DNA of 14,043 bases from an uncultured Opitutia bacterium (GTDB lineage Bacteria; Verrucomicrobiota; Verrucomicrobiia; Opitutales; UBA953), in the NCBI GenBank assembly GCA_937875975.1, contig CALEEU010000268.1, forward strand, positions 1 to 14,043. Direction: 5' to 3'. The notes beneath the pieces are model-generated. The model worked only from the letters and a program-made list of their open reading frames with translations, was not told where the DNA came from and did not search any database. Numbering within the stretch: the stretch's first letter is position 1; each line of letters opens with the position of its first letter. Positions 1 through 7,216 of this stretch are shown here, one piece after another. Both the position numbers and the translations under genes were made by a program.

Positions 1-186
1 CGTGCGGGGATACGATTCCGCCCGAAGGATGGAAAGCCGGAGTTCGTCCACACCCTCAATGGTTCCGGCCTCGGCCTGCCGCGCGTCCTCGCCGCCATCT
101 TGGAGAACAATCTCCAGGCCGACGGTACCGTCCGCGTGCCTGAGGTGCTCCGTCGATGGTACGGCAAGGAAACGCTGTCGTTCTGA
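1..186 (+). CDS. serS: Seryl-tRNA synthetase, C-terminal end (partial)
   Basis: The open frame enters from the left edge and ends at TGA 184-186, giving the last 61 residues of a class II aminoacyl-tRNA synthetase that charges tRNA-Ser in the cytoplasm. The recognisable part is the HTLNGSGL...PRVLAAILEN block. This is class II motif 3, whose arginine (here in PRVLAAILEN) contacts ATP. It is followed by the usual QADGTVRVPEVLRRWYG tail with which SerRS proteins end. The 5' part, including motifs 1 and 2 and the coiled-coil tRNA-binding arm, lies outside the window. The tilS start lies 47 bp downstream, and I see no terminator between them, although a promoter-like pair is present. The family call is firm because this tail is highly conserved. 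Confidence 0.93.
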   Translation, partial: RAGIRFRPKDGKPEFVHTLNGSGLGLPRVLAAILENNLQADGTVRVPEVLRRWYGKETLSF

Positions 187-199
187 CGTCCGCTTTGGA

Positions 200-227
200 T
201 TGGCAGGGCTTCGGCGCGACGTAGTCT
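200..227 (+). promoter_or_regulatory. Putative tilS promoter with -10 next to the start codon
   Basis: TTGGCA (200-205), a 16-nt spacer and TAGTCT (222-227) form a sigma-70-like pair. The -10 ends 6 nt before the GTG at 234, so a transcript starting about 7 nt after the -10 would begin at or next to the start codon (leaderless). Read by eye; not verified experimentally. Confidence 0.42.
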
Positions 228-233
228 GACCGC

Positions 234-1628
234 GTGCCGATGAGCCTGCCTACTCCCGATGCCTTGCGCGCGGCCGCTTTGCGGTTGCCGCGCTTGCCGT
301 CGGCACCCGAAGGGCGCGGGCCGATCGCCGTCGCGGTTTCGGGTGGCGCGGATTCGGTCTGCTTGCTTTGCGCGCTCTGGGCGGACGAAGGCGTGCGGCC
401 GAGATTACACGTCCTGCACTTCGATCACCGCGTGCGGGGCGAAGCTTCGGCGGAAGACGCCCGTTTCGTCGCGGCCCTGTGCGCGGCCCTTGACGTGCCT
501 TGCGTGCTCGGAATGAGGGCGGAGCCGGGGGAGGCTTCGGAGGCGGACCTGCGTTCGGCCCGCGACGCGTTCTTCGCCGAACAGCGTCAGGCTCTTGGTT
601 TCGAACTGCTTTGCACCGCACATCATCTCGACGACGTCGTCGAGAACGCTCTGCTCCGCCTTGCTCGCGGCGCCGGGCTCGCCGGCCTCGCTGCCCCGCG
701 GGCGCTGCAGGATTTCCGCGATGGCCACCGTCGCTGGCGTCCGCTGATTGCTGCCGGCATTGCGAAGCCTTCGCTGCTAGTTTCGCTTCAGGCCGCCGGG
801 ATTCCTTGGCGCGAGGATGCCACGAACGCGTTACCTATTGCGGCCCGTAATCGTATCCGCACTTGGCTGGCCGACGGGGGCGAAGCGGCCTTAGGGGTTG
901 GATATGCGGAGGGGTTCGCTCGTTCCGCTCGGATTATTGGTGAGGCCCAAGCGGCCTTGGCCAGCTGGGCCCGGGAGCTGGGCTGTGTCGTCTCCGCTGC
1001 CGGCACTATGCCTATCGGTGCGCTCAAGGGCCGCCCGGATGCCTTAGCGCAGGAGTGCCTACGCGAGTTCCTGCATCGCCATGGAGTCGCCGACCCCAGT
1101 GCGAAATCACTTCTACCGCTCTCGTCGGCGATTGTTGCCGGGAGCGACGCCCAGTCCGCCGTGCGCGGCATCTTTGTGCGCGTGAAGGGCGGAGAGCTTT
1201 CCATTCTGACCGAGACTCCGCCGTTCGGTCCTGAAGAGCGGCGCTTGCTGATGGGTTCGCCTGATGACGAAGGCGGCTTGCTTGCCGAAGTCGTGGAGGT
1301 CGATGCGCCGCTGTGGGCAAGCCTGTCTCGCGGAGACATCTCCCCCGCGAAGGAGGTCTACCTCGTCGCGCCGGTTGCGGCGCTTGTTTGGCGAGGACGA
1401 ATGGAAGGTGATCGCTATCAGCCGCTCGGCTCATCCGGGACGGCCAAGCTGTCGGACCTGCTCATCAACCGCAAAATCCCGGCGGAAAGGCGGGAGACCC
1501 TGCCGGTGGTGCTGGCTGGCTCCGAGATTCTCTGGGTGCCGGGCCTGCCGCCGGCCGAGTCCAGCCGTCTGGCCGGGCCCACGAAGGGGGCTCTCCGGTT
1601 GACTTGGCTTGGTCTCTGCTTAGGTTAA
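234..1628 (+). CDS. tilS: tRNA(Ile)-lysidine synthetase TilS
   Basis: TilS joins lysine to C34 of the CAU-anticodon tRNA-Ile, using ATP, so that it reads AUA codons instead of AUG. The PP-loop N-ATPase motif is AVSGGADS (SGGADS at residues 36-41), and the downstream HHLDD at about 130-134 sits in the usual TAHHxDD block, followed by ENALLRLARGAGLAGL. The C-terminal TilS domain is present, with the GDRYQPLG...KLSDLLINRKIP...LPVVLAG...WVPGL series. The 464 residues are slightly longer than E. coli TilS. The start is GTG 234; ATG 240 (two codons later) is an equally possible start, and no Shine-Dalgarno sequence precedes either one. ftsH starts 11 bp after the stop, a neighbour pair seen in many bacteria. 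The gene looks intact. Confidence 0.95.
   Translation: MPMSLPTPDALRAAALRLPRLPSAPEGRGPIAVAVSGGADSVCLLCALWADEGVRPRLHVLHFDHRVRGEASAEDARFVAALCAALDVPCVLGMRAEPGEASEADLRSARDAFFAEQRQALGFELLCTAHHLDDVVENALLRLARGAGLAGLAAPRALQDFRDGHRRWRPLIAAGIAKPSLLVSLQAAGIPWREDATNALPIAARNRIRTWLADGGEAALGVGYAEGFARSARIIGEAQAALASWARELGCVVSAAGTMPIGALKGRPDALAQECLREFLHRHGVADPSAKSLLPLSSAIVAGSDAQSAVRGIFVRVKGGELSILTETPPFGPEERRLLMGSPDDEGGLLAEVVEVDAPLWASLSRGDISPAKEVYLVAPVAALVWRGRMEGDRYQPLGSSGTAKLSDLLINRKIPAERRETLPVVLAGSEILWVPGLPPAESSRLAGPTKGALRLTWLGLCLG
1599..1626 (+). promoter_or_regulatory. Putative ftsH promoter inside the end of tilS
   Basis: TTGACT (1599-1604), a 16-nt spacer and TAGGTT (1621-1626) lie over the last codons and stop of tilS. 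The expected transcript start is near 1633, giving ftsH (ATG 1640) a leader of only about 7 nt. This is the best -35 match in the window. A by-eye prediction. Confidence 0.5.
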
Positions 1629-1639
1629 ACCTTCTGCCC

Positions 1640-3640
1640 ATGAGTCAAAACGACCAGCCAGATGATAACAAAAACGGCCCCCGCTTGAACGCCAAACCCG
1701 TGTTAGTCTGGCTGTTGCTGATGGCCGCCATCATCGCCCTTTTCAACATCCCGGGCGCGGAGTCCCGTAACGCCGTCCAGAGGCTGGAGGTCACCCAGGT
1801 TCTCGCCTACGCCCAGGAGAAGAAGATCAAGAACCTCACGATTCAGCCTAACCCGACCGGTGGTAATAATCGCTGGGTGCACATCACGGGCGAACTCGAA
1901 GTCGCCGGAGCCAAAGACGACGAAAAGGCGCGCTTCTTCGCCGATGGCAGTCTGACCGAAAAGGCATTCGAGGCTCTCCAGGCTTCCGTCTCCCGCGACT
2001 CTTTCAAGGAAGTCCCTGCCCAGACGGGTTGGACGATGTTCCTCTACAACGTGCTCCCCACGCTCCTTATCTCGGGCGTGGTGCTGTTCATGATGTACCG
2101 GTTCCTCAAGAACGCTAACCGCGGCGCGATGCAGTTCGCCAAGTCCCGCGCACGCCTTAACTCCACCGATAAGGAATCCACGACCTTCAAGGACGTCGCG
2201 GGCTGCGATGAGGCCAAGGAAGAGGTGAAGGAGATCGTCGATTTCCTGAAGGACCCGAAGCGTTTCACGAAGATTGGCGCGAATATCCCGAAGGGAGTGC
2301 TCATGGTAGGTCCTCCTGGAACGGGTAAGACCCTGCTCGCCCGCGCAGTTGCCGGCGAGGCTGGCGTGCCTTTCCTCAGCATCAGCGGTTCGGACTTCGT
2401 CGAGATGTTCGTCGGCGTCGGTGCCGCCCGCGTGCGCGACACCTTTGAGCAGGCCCGCAAGCTCGCCCCCTGCATCATCTTCATCGATGAAATCGACGCG
2501 GTCGGCCGCCAGCGCGGCGCCGGTGTCGGCGGCGGCAACGACGAGCGCGAGCAGACCCTCAACTCCCTCCTCGTCGAGATGGACGGTTTCGATGGCCAAG
2601 CCGGCGTCATCGTCATCGGCGCCACCAACCGTTCCGACGTCCTCGACTCCGCTTTGCTCCGTCCTGGTCGCTTCGATCGTCAGGTCTTCGTCGACTTGCC
2701 CGACTTGCGTGGTCGCGAGGCCGTGCTGGCCGTGCACGCCAAGCGCTTCCAGCTGGCTCCGTCCGTCGACCTTCAGCGGGTCGCCCGCATCACGACCGGA
2801 ATGTCCGGCGCCGATCTGGCTAATCTCCTCAATGAAGGCGCCCTCCATGCGGGCCGTCGTAATCGCGAGAAGGTCGAGATGTCGGACATCGAGGAAGCTC
2901 GCGACAAGATCGCCTACGGCCGCGAGCGCAAGAAGGTCATGGACGAGTCCGACCTCAAGAACACCGCCTATCACGAGGCTGGCCACGCGGTGGTGCAGGC
3001 CCTCATCGATGACGGCGCGCTCCCGCTGCATAAGGTCACCATCATCCCGCGCGGCCGCGCTCTTGGCATGGCCATGCTCATGCCGACCAAGGAGATACTC
3101 GGTTATTCCCGCAAGCGTCTGCTCGATTACATCTGCATGGCGATGGCTGGTCGCATCGGCGAGAAGGTCATCTCTGGCGAAATCTCCAACGGTGCCTCGA
3201 GCGACATCAAGCAGGCCACGCGTTTTGCGCGCCAGATGGTCTGCGACTGGGGTATGAGCGACCTCGGCCCGATCGCCTACGGCGAGAATTCCGACACCGT
3301 CTTCCTTGGTCGCGAGATTTCCCGCACCCAGAATCACAGCGACGCCACCGCGCGTCGTATCGATGAGGCCATCTCCGCCATCGTGCAGGAGCAGTATGTC
3401 CGCGCGGAGAAACTCATCGCCGATAACGCCGACGCCCATCGCAAGATCGCCGAGGCCCTCCTGCAGTACGAGACCCTCGACGGCGTGCATGTGATGGAAA
3501 TCCTCAAGACCGGCTCCATTCAGACGCCGATCGCCGGACCCGTTGTGGCGCCTGCTCCGGCGGCTGATATCGCTCAGCCTCCGTCGATCCCTGCCTCCGA
3601 CGCTGGTTCAGGCCTGCAGTCCACGCCGAGCCCCGCTTGA
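1640..3640 (+). CDS. ftsH: ATP-dependent membrane zinc metalloprotease FtsH
   Basis: FtsH is a hexameric AAA+ protease of the inner membrane that extracts and degrades membrane proteins and unstable cytosolic regulators. In order it shows TM1 at about residues 20-37, a periplasmic domain, TM2 at about 133-156, Walker A GPPGTGKT at 224-231, the FVG pore-loop region in SDFVEMFVGVGA, Walker B with D283/E284 in IIFIDEIDAVG, the arginine-finger region RPGRFDR, and the zinc site HEAGH at 445-449. A third zinc ligand is probably the Asp in GASSDIKQAT. The last 35-40 residues are Pro/Ala-rich and likely disordered. ATG 1640 (MSQNDQ) is preferred over an in-frame TTG at 1604, because 1604 lies inside tilS and would add a non-conserved extension. 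The resulting 666 residues is normal for the family. Confidence 0.97.
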   Translation: MSQNDQPDDNKNGPRLNAKPVLVWLLLMAAIIALFNIPGAESRNAVQRLEVTQVLAYAQEKKIKNLTIQPNPTGGNNRWVHITGELEVAGAKDDEKARFFADGSLTEKAFEALQASVSRDSFKEVPAQTGWTMFLYNVLPTLLISGVVLFMMYRFLKNANRGAMQFAKSRARLNSTDKESTTFKDVAGCDEAKEEVKEIVDFLKDPKRFTKIGANIPKGVLMVGPPGTGKTLLARAVAGEAGVPFLSISGSDFVEMFVGVGAARVRDTFEQARKLAPCIIFIDEIDAVGRQRGAGVGGGNDEREQTLNSLLVEMDGFDGQAGVIVIGATNRSDVLDSALLRPGRFDRQVFVDLPDLRGREAVLAVHAKRFQLAPSVDLQRVARITTGMSGADLANLLNEGALHAGRRNREKVEMSDIEEARDKIAYGRERKKVMDESDLKNTAYHEAGHAVVQALIDDGALPLHKVTIIPRGRALGMAMLMPTKEILGYSRKRLLDYICMAMAGRIGEKVISGEISNGASSDIKQATRFARQMVCDWGMSDLGPIAYGENSDTVFLGREISRTQNHSDATARRIDEAISAIVQEQYVRAEKLIADNADAHRKIAEALLQYETLDGVHVMEILKTGSIQTPIAGPVVAPAPAADIAQPPSIPASDAGSGLQSTPSPA

Positions 3641-3643
3641 GGT

Positions 3644-3672
3644 TTGCCCTCGGCCGGCAGGGGAGATAGGGT
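3644..3672 (+). promoter_or_regulatory. Putative coaE promoter abutting the ATG
   Basis: TTGCCC (3644-3649), a 17-nt spacer and TAGGGT (3667-3672) end only 5 nt before ATG 3678, which predicts a leaderless transcript. The same -10 hexamer, TAGGGT, recurs ahead of the pilus operon at 4303. The purine-rich GGGGAG at 3660-3665 could alternatively act as a distant ribosome-binding site on a longer transcript. Confidence 0.38.
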
Positions 3673-3677
3673 AGGGC

Positions 3678-4253
3678 ATGGTCATCGGACTCACGGGCGG
3701 TATCGGCTGCGGCAAGACCGCAGCGGCCGCCTGCTTTGCGGAGCTCGGCTTCAATGTCGTCGATGCGGATCAGCTGGCCCGACAGGTATTGGAGTCTGCC
3801 GATTGCGTCAGCCAGCTACGCGCCCGCTGGGGCGATGCCTGCCTGGGGCCGGAGGGTCGGCCTAATCGCCGATGGATCGCGACGAAGGTTTTTAATGACC
3901 CAGCGGAGCTGGCCTTCCTTGAGGGCCTGACGCATCCAGAAGTTGCCCGACTCCGGCAGGCGGCCGTCGTAGAGACGAAACGACATCACGTGGTCGAGAT
4001 TCCGCTCCTTTTCGAAAAAAACCTGACCACAGGATTCGAGTTCATCGTGTGTGTCGCTTGCTCCGAAGAGACGCGGCGGTCCCGCCTGCTCGAAAAGGGC
4101 CTCACCGAAGAAGAAATTTTACGCCGTATCGCTTCACAAATGCCTCTCTCGGAGAAGGTTAAGCGTTCTGATGTCGTTTTTTGGAACGATGGAGAGCCGG
4201 AATTCCTGCGTGCGCAGGTTGCGGCACTCGTCGGCCGACTTCCGGCCCCGTAA
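3678..4253 (+). CDS. coaE: Dephospho-CoA kinase
   Basis: CoaE phosphorylates the 3'-hydroxyl of the ribose of dephospho-CoA, the last step of coenzyme A synthesis in the cytoplasm. The protein opens with IGLTGGIGCGKT, whose P-loop is at residues 7-14, followed by the NVVDADQLARQVL segment with the conserved substrate-binding Asp. The THPEV and VEIPLLFE motifs follow, along with an arginine-rich lid region (RRSRLLEKGLTEEEILRRI). The 191 residues match the usual 190-210. ATG 3678 is the only start compatible with the P-loop position. The gene lies 37 bp after ftsH and 127 bp before the pilus operon. Its middle and end (about 4000-4180) are visibly less GC-rich than its neighbours, but the protein looks complete. 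Confidence 0.95.
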   Translation: MVIGLTGGIGCGKTAAAACFAELGFNVVDADQLARQVLESADCVSQLRARWGDACLGPEGRPNRRWIATKVFNDPAELAFLEGLTHPEVARLRQAAVVETKRHHVVEIPLLFEKNLTTGFEFIVCVACSEETRRSRLLEKGLTEEEILRRIASQMPLSEKVKRSDVVFWNDGEPEFLRAQVAALVGRLPAP

Positions 4254-4280
4254 ATCCAAGCATCTTTGGTTAATTTGCGA

Positions 4281-4308
4281 TTGCGGGCAAGGTGCCCGGA
4301 TTTAGGGT
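4281..4308 (+). promoter_or_regulatory. Putative promoter of the pilus-motor operon, with inverted repeat in the spacer
   Basis: TTGCGG (4281-4286), a 16-nt spacer and TAGGGT (4303-4308) predict a transcript start near 4315 and a leader of about 66 nt before the GTG at 4381. A perfect inverted repeat CGGGCA-AGG-TGCCCG (4284-4298) overlaps the -35 end and spacer and could be an operator. The leader also has a bulged hairpin at 4322-4340 (GTT/AAC and CCTC/GAGG arms). No strong coaE terminator is visible; the small hairpin at 4284-4298 has a T-run only about 12 nt later. Confidence 0.4.
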
Positions 4309-4380
4309 ATTTTTCCCCGTTGTTCACCTCTCTGAGGAACAATCTCCCTACCCCTATCTTCCGCTCCGGATTTCCCTACT

Positions 4381-6105
4381 GTGACGACCGCCGACGACTA
4401 CGTCATCCAATTCATACAGGACAAGGGACTGGTGTCTCCTGCCGACGTGACCGCGGCCCGCGCCGCCATCGAGCCCATCCCAGACGGTCAGAATGCGGAC
4501 ACCCTGACCCTCTCCAAGCTGGTCGAGACCGGTAAGGTCGAATGGCCCAAGATCACGGCTGCCCTCAGCCTGGAGTTTGACATGGAACTCGTGGATGTCG
4601 CGATGGTCACGCCCTCCGATGACATCTTGAAGCTCATCAGCCGCGAGCAGGCCGAGAAGCATAATATCCTGCCGCTGCAGATGGATGGCACCGAGCTGCT
4701 CATGGCCATCTCGGACCCGCTTGATACCGAGACCATCGATTCCGTCTCGCGCGTGCTCAAGCTCGCGATCAACCCGAAGCTGGCCCCGCCGGATGCGCTC
4801 AAGGAAGCTATTTCGCGCTGTTATAACGGCGGGCAGATTGGTGGTTCAGCGTCTTATTCCGACATCTTGGGCAAGGGCAGCGATGACGGCTTAGCCGTCG
4901 AACTCCCCCAGGGCGGAGACGTCAAGGAAGACGACGCGCCGATCATTCGTTACGTCAACTCGCTCATCGTCGATGCCATCCGTCGCAAGGCGTCGGACAT
5001 CCACCTCGAGCCTCTGGAGAAGCGTTTCCGCGTCCGTTTCCGCGTCGACGGTGTGTTGCAAGAGATGAAGGGTCCGCCCAAGCGCCTTCAGCCTTCGATC
5101 ATCTCTCGCCTCAAGCTCATGGCCGAAGTTTCGCTCGCCGAGAAGCGAATCCCTCAGGACGGACGCATTCAGGCCCGTACCGGCGGCCGTGAAATCGACT
5201 TGCGCGTCTCGGTCCTCCCGACCGTCTACGGCGAATCGATCGTCATGCGAATCCTCGACAAGGAAGGCCTTAAGCTTGGCCTCCCTGAGCTGGGTTTCTT
5301 CGCCGACGACCAAGCCAAGTTCCAAGGGCTGATTTCCGGCTCCGACGGCGTCTTCCTCGTCACCGGTCCGACCGGTTCGGGTAAGTCCACCACGCTATAT
5401 TCGGCGCTGAATTACATCAACAAGCCCGACCGTAAGATTATTACCGTCGAGGATCCCGTGGAATACCAGATGGCCGGGATCAACCAGGTGCAGGTGAAGC
5501 GCGACGTCGGGATGACTTTCGCCGCCGCCCTTCGCGCCATGCTTCGTCAGGCCCCGAACATCGTGATGATCGGTGAAATTCGAGATCTCGAGACCGCGGA
5601 AATCGCGATCAATGCGGCTCTCACGGGCCACATGGTGTTCTCGACCCTCCACACTAACGATTCCGTCAGCTCTGTCACCCGACTCGTCGACATCGGGGTC
5701 AAGCCCTTCCTCGTTTCCGCCGCCTTGCGCGGCGCGCTCGCGCAGCGACTCGTGCGTCGTAATTGTCAGGCCTGCGCAGTCCCCTACAAGCCGACCTCCA
5801 AGGAGCTCTACTCCATCGGCATGAGCGAGCAGGATCTCGCCAGCGCCACGCCCATGAAGGGAGCCGGCTGCCCGAAGTGCGGCGAGCGCGGCTACAAAGG
5901 CCGTCGCGGCGTCTTCGAGCAATTCATCATCACGGAGGAGATCCAGGAGATGATTTACGGCGGCTCGAACCTCGTCCAGCTCCGCCGCAAGGCCCGCGAG
6001 GCCGGCATGCGCACCATGCGCGAGGACGGCCAGCGCAAGGTCGCCTCGGGCATGACCACCATCGAGGAAGTGCTCGGCGCCACCGTCGCGGACGACGTCA
6101 TCTAA
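4381..6105 (+). CDS. pilB: PilB/GspE-family assembly ATPase (first copy)
   Basis: This is a hexameric cytoplasmic ATPase that drives pilus or pseudopilus assembly through the platform protein PilC/GspF. An N-terminal MshEN/T2SSE-type region covers about residues 1-170. The ATPase core follows: ASDIHLEP, Asp-box ITVEDPVEYQ, Walker A GPTGSGKS (329-336), Walker B with E399 in MIGEIRDLET, and the His box FSTLHTND. A four-cysteine zinc site has C462/C465 and C497/C500, typical of PilB and GspE. At 574 residues it is full length. The start is GTG 4381; the next Met is at about residue 64, inside the N domain, and the upstream leader has no Shine-Dalgarno sequence. It leads the operon, with pilT 4 bp downstream. 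The N domain lacks the RLG-type signature linked to cyclic-di-GMP binding in MshE. PilB versus GspE cannot be settled here. Confidence 0.9.
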   Translation: MTTADDYVIQFIQDKGLVSPADVTAARAAIEPIPDGQNADTLTLSKLVETGKVEWPKITAALSLEFDMELVDVAMVTPSDDILKLISREQAEKHNILPLQMDGTELLMAISDPLDTETIDSVSRVLKLAINPKLAPPDALKEAISRCYNGGQIGGSASYSDILGKGSDDGLAVELPQGGDVKEDDAPIIRYVNSLIVDAIRRKASDIHLEPLEKRFRVRFRVDGVLQEMKGPPKRLQPSIISRLKLMAEVSLAEKRIPQDGRIQARTGGREIDLRVSVLPTVYGESIVMRILDKEGLKLGLPELGFFADDQAKFQGLISGSDGVFLVTGPTGSGKSTTLYSALNYINKPDRKIITVEDPVEYQMAGINQVQVKRDVGMTFAAALRAMLRQAPNIVMIGEIRDLETAEIAINAALTGHMVFSTLHTNDSVSSVTRLVDIGVKPFLVSAALRGALAQRLVRRNCQACAVPYKPTSKELYSIGMSEQDLASATPMKGAGCPKCGERGYKGRRGVFEQFIITEEIQEMIYGGSNLVQLRRKAREAGMRTMREDGQRKVASGMTTIEEVLGATVADDVI

Positions 6106-6109
6106 GCTC

Positions 6110-7183
6110 ATGGCCTACGAGATGAACCAGTTGTTGGAGGCCATGGTCGAGAATGGCGCTTCGGACCTGCACATCCGCGTGGGCCGTTCCCCCAGCCTGC
6201 GCGTCAACGGGGACATCATTTCCATCGATGGTCCGGCCCTCACGGAAGCCGAGGCCAAGTCCATGGTCATGGCCATCGTGCCGCCCGCCCATGTCGCCCG
6301 GCTCGATGCGGATGGCGGCTGCGACTTCGCCTTCTCCTTCCGCGACAAGACGCGACTGCGCGTGAACGCTTTCCGCGGCCTTGGCGGCCATGGCATGGTG
6401 CTGCGCCTGTTGCCATCGGCCATGTTCACGCTTGAGCAGCTACGTCTGCCGCCGGTCATCAAAGACATGCTCAAGCGCGCGCGTGGCCTGGTGCTCGTCA
6501 CTGGCCCCACCGGCTCCGGCAAATCCACCACGCTCGCCTCCATGATCAATTGGATCAACGAGAACGAACAGGGACATATCATTACGATTGAGGACCCAAT
6601 CGAGTACACCCACGCCCACAAGAACTGCCTCATCACGCAGCGTGAAGTCGGTGTCGACCTACCTTCCTTCTCCGAGGGCGTTCGTTCCGCGCTCCGTCAG
6701 GATCCAGACGTCATCCTCATCGGTGAAATGCGTGACCTCGAGACCATTGAGGCTGCCGTCACTGCGGCTGAGACCGGTCACCTCGTCCTCGGCACGCTCC
6801 ATACCTCCGGCGCCACGCGCACGATCGACCGCATCATCGACGCGTTCCCCGCTTCCGCCCGCGACCAGATTCGCGCCCAGCTTGCTACCTCCCTTAGCGC
6901 CGTCATCTCGCAGTGCCTGTTGCACACCACCGACGATAAGCGCGTCGCAGCGTTTGAGATCATGGTGCGCACGGATGCCATCGGCGCGAAGATCCGCGAC
7001 GGCAAGACCTACCAGCTGCTCAGCGACATCGAGACCGGTAGCGCCCGCGGTATGCGCACCCTCGACAGCGATTTGCTCGCCCTTTTCTTCCAAGGCACCG
7101 TGTCCGAGGAGGAAGTCTTCAATTACTGCCAGAACCCCGAAGCCATGCGCGAGCGCATGCGCGGTGGGGCAGCGGCGCGTTAA
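6110..7183 (+). CDS. pilT: Pilus retraction ATPase PilT
   Basis: PilT is a hexameric ATPase that depolymerises type IV pili, powering twitching motility and DNA uptake. The 357 residues match PilT, without the N-terminal domain and zinc cysteines of PilB. Features in order are the N-terminal PAS-like part (GASDLHIRVGRSPSLRVNG), Walker A GPTGSGKS (132-139), ITIEDPIEYTH, Walker B with E206 in ILIGEMRDLET, and ETGHLVLGTLHTSGA with its His box. The C-terminal AIRNLIRE motif, important for retraction in characterised PilT, is altered to AIGAKIRD (about residues 290-297), though GKTYQL follows as usual. ATG 6110 is 4 bp after the preceding stop, so translation is probably coupled. PilU is the main alternative; the TLHTSGA form and the length favour PilT. 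Confidence 0.92.
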   Translation: MAYEMNQLLEAMVENGASDLHIRVGRSPSLRVNGDIISIDGPALTEAEAKSMVMAIVPPAHVARLDADGGCDFAFSFRDKTRLRVNAFRGLGGHGMVLRLLPSAMFTLEQLRLPPVIKDMLKRARGLVLVTGPTGSGKSTTLASMINWINENEQGHIITIEDPIEYTHAHKNCLITQREVGVDLPSFSEGVRSALRQDPDVILIGEMRDLETIEAAVTAAETGHLVLGTLHTSGATRTIDRIIDAFPASARDQIRAQLATSLSAVISQCLLHTTDDKRVAAFEIMVRTDAIGAKIRDGKTYQLLSDIETGSARGMRTLDSDLLALFFQGTVSEEEVFNYCQNPEAMRERMRGGAAAR

Positions 7184-7216
7184 ACCCCTACCCAAACCCT
7201 TTCCCTCTCCCTTCCC

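Noticed and set aside
2..229. 75-codon open frame at the left edge
   Set aside because: Out of frame with the seryl-tRNA synthetase tail that clearly occupies 1-186.
1703..3490. 595-codon open frame on the - strand opposite ftsH
   Set aside because: A mirror of the real gene: it lies wholly within ftsH, uses the complementary frame of GC-biased codons and has no recognisable domain.
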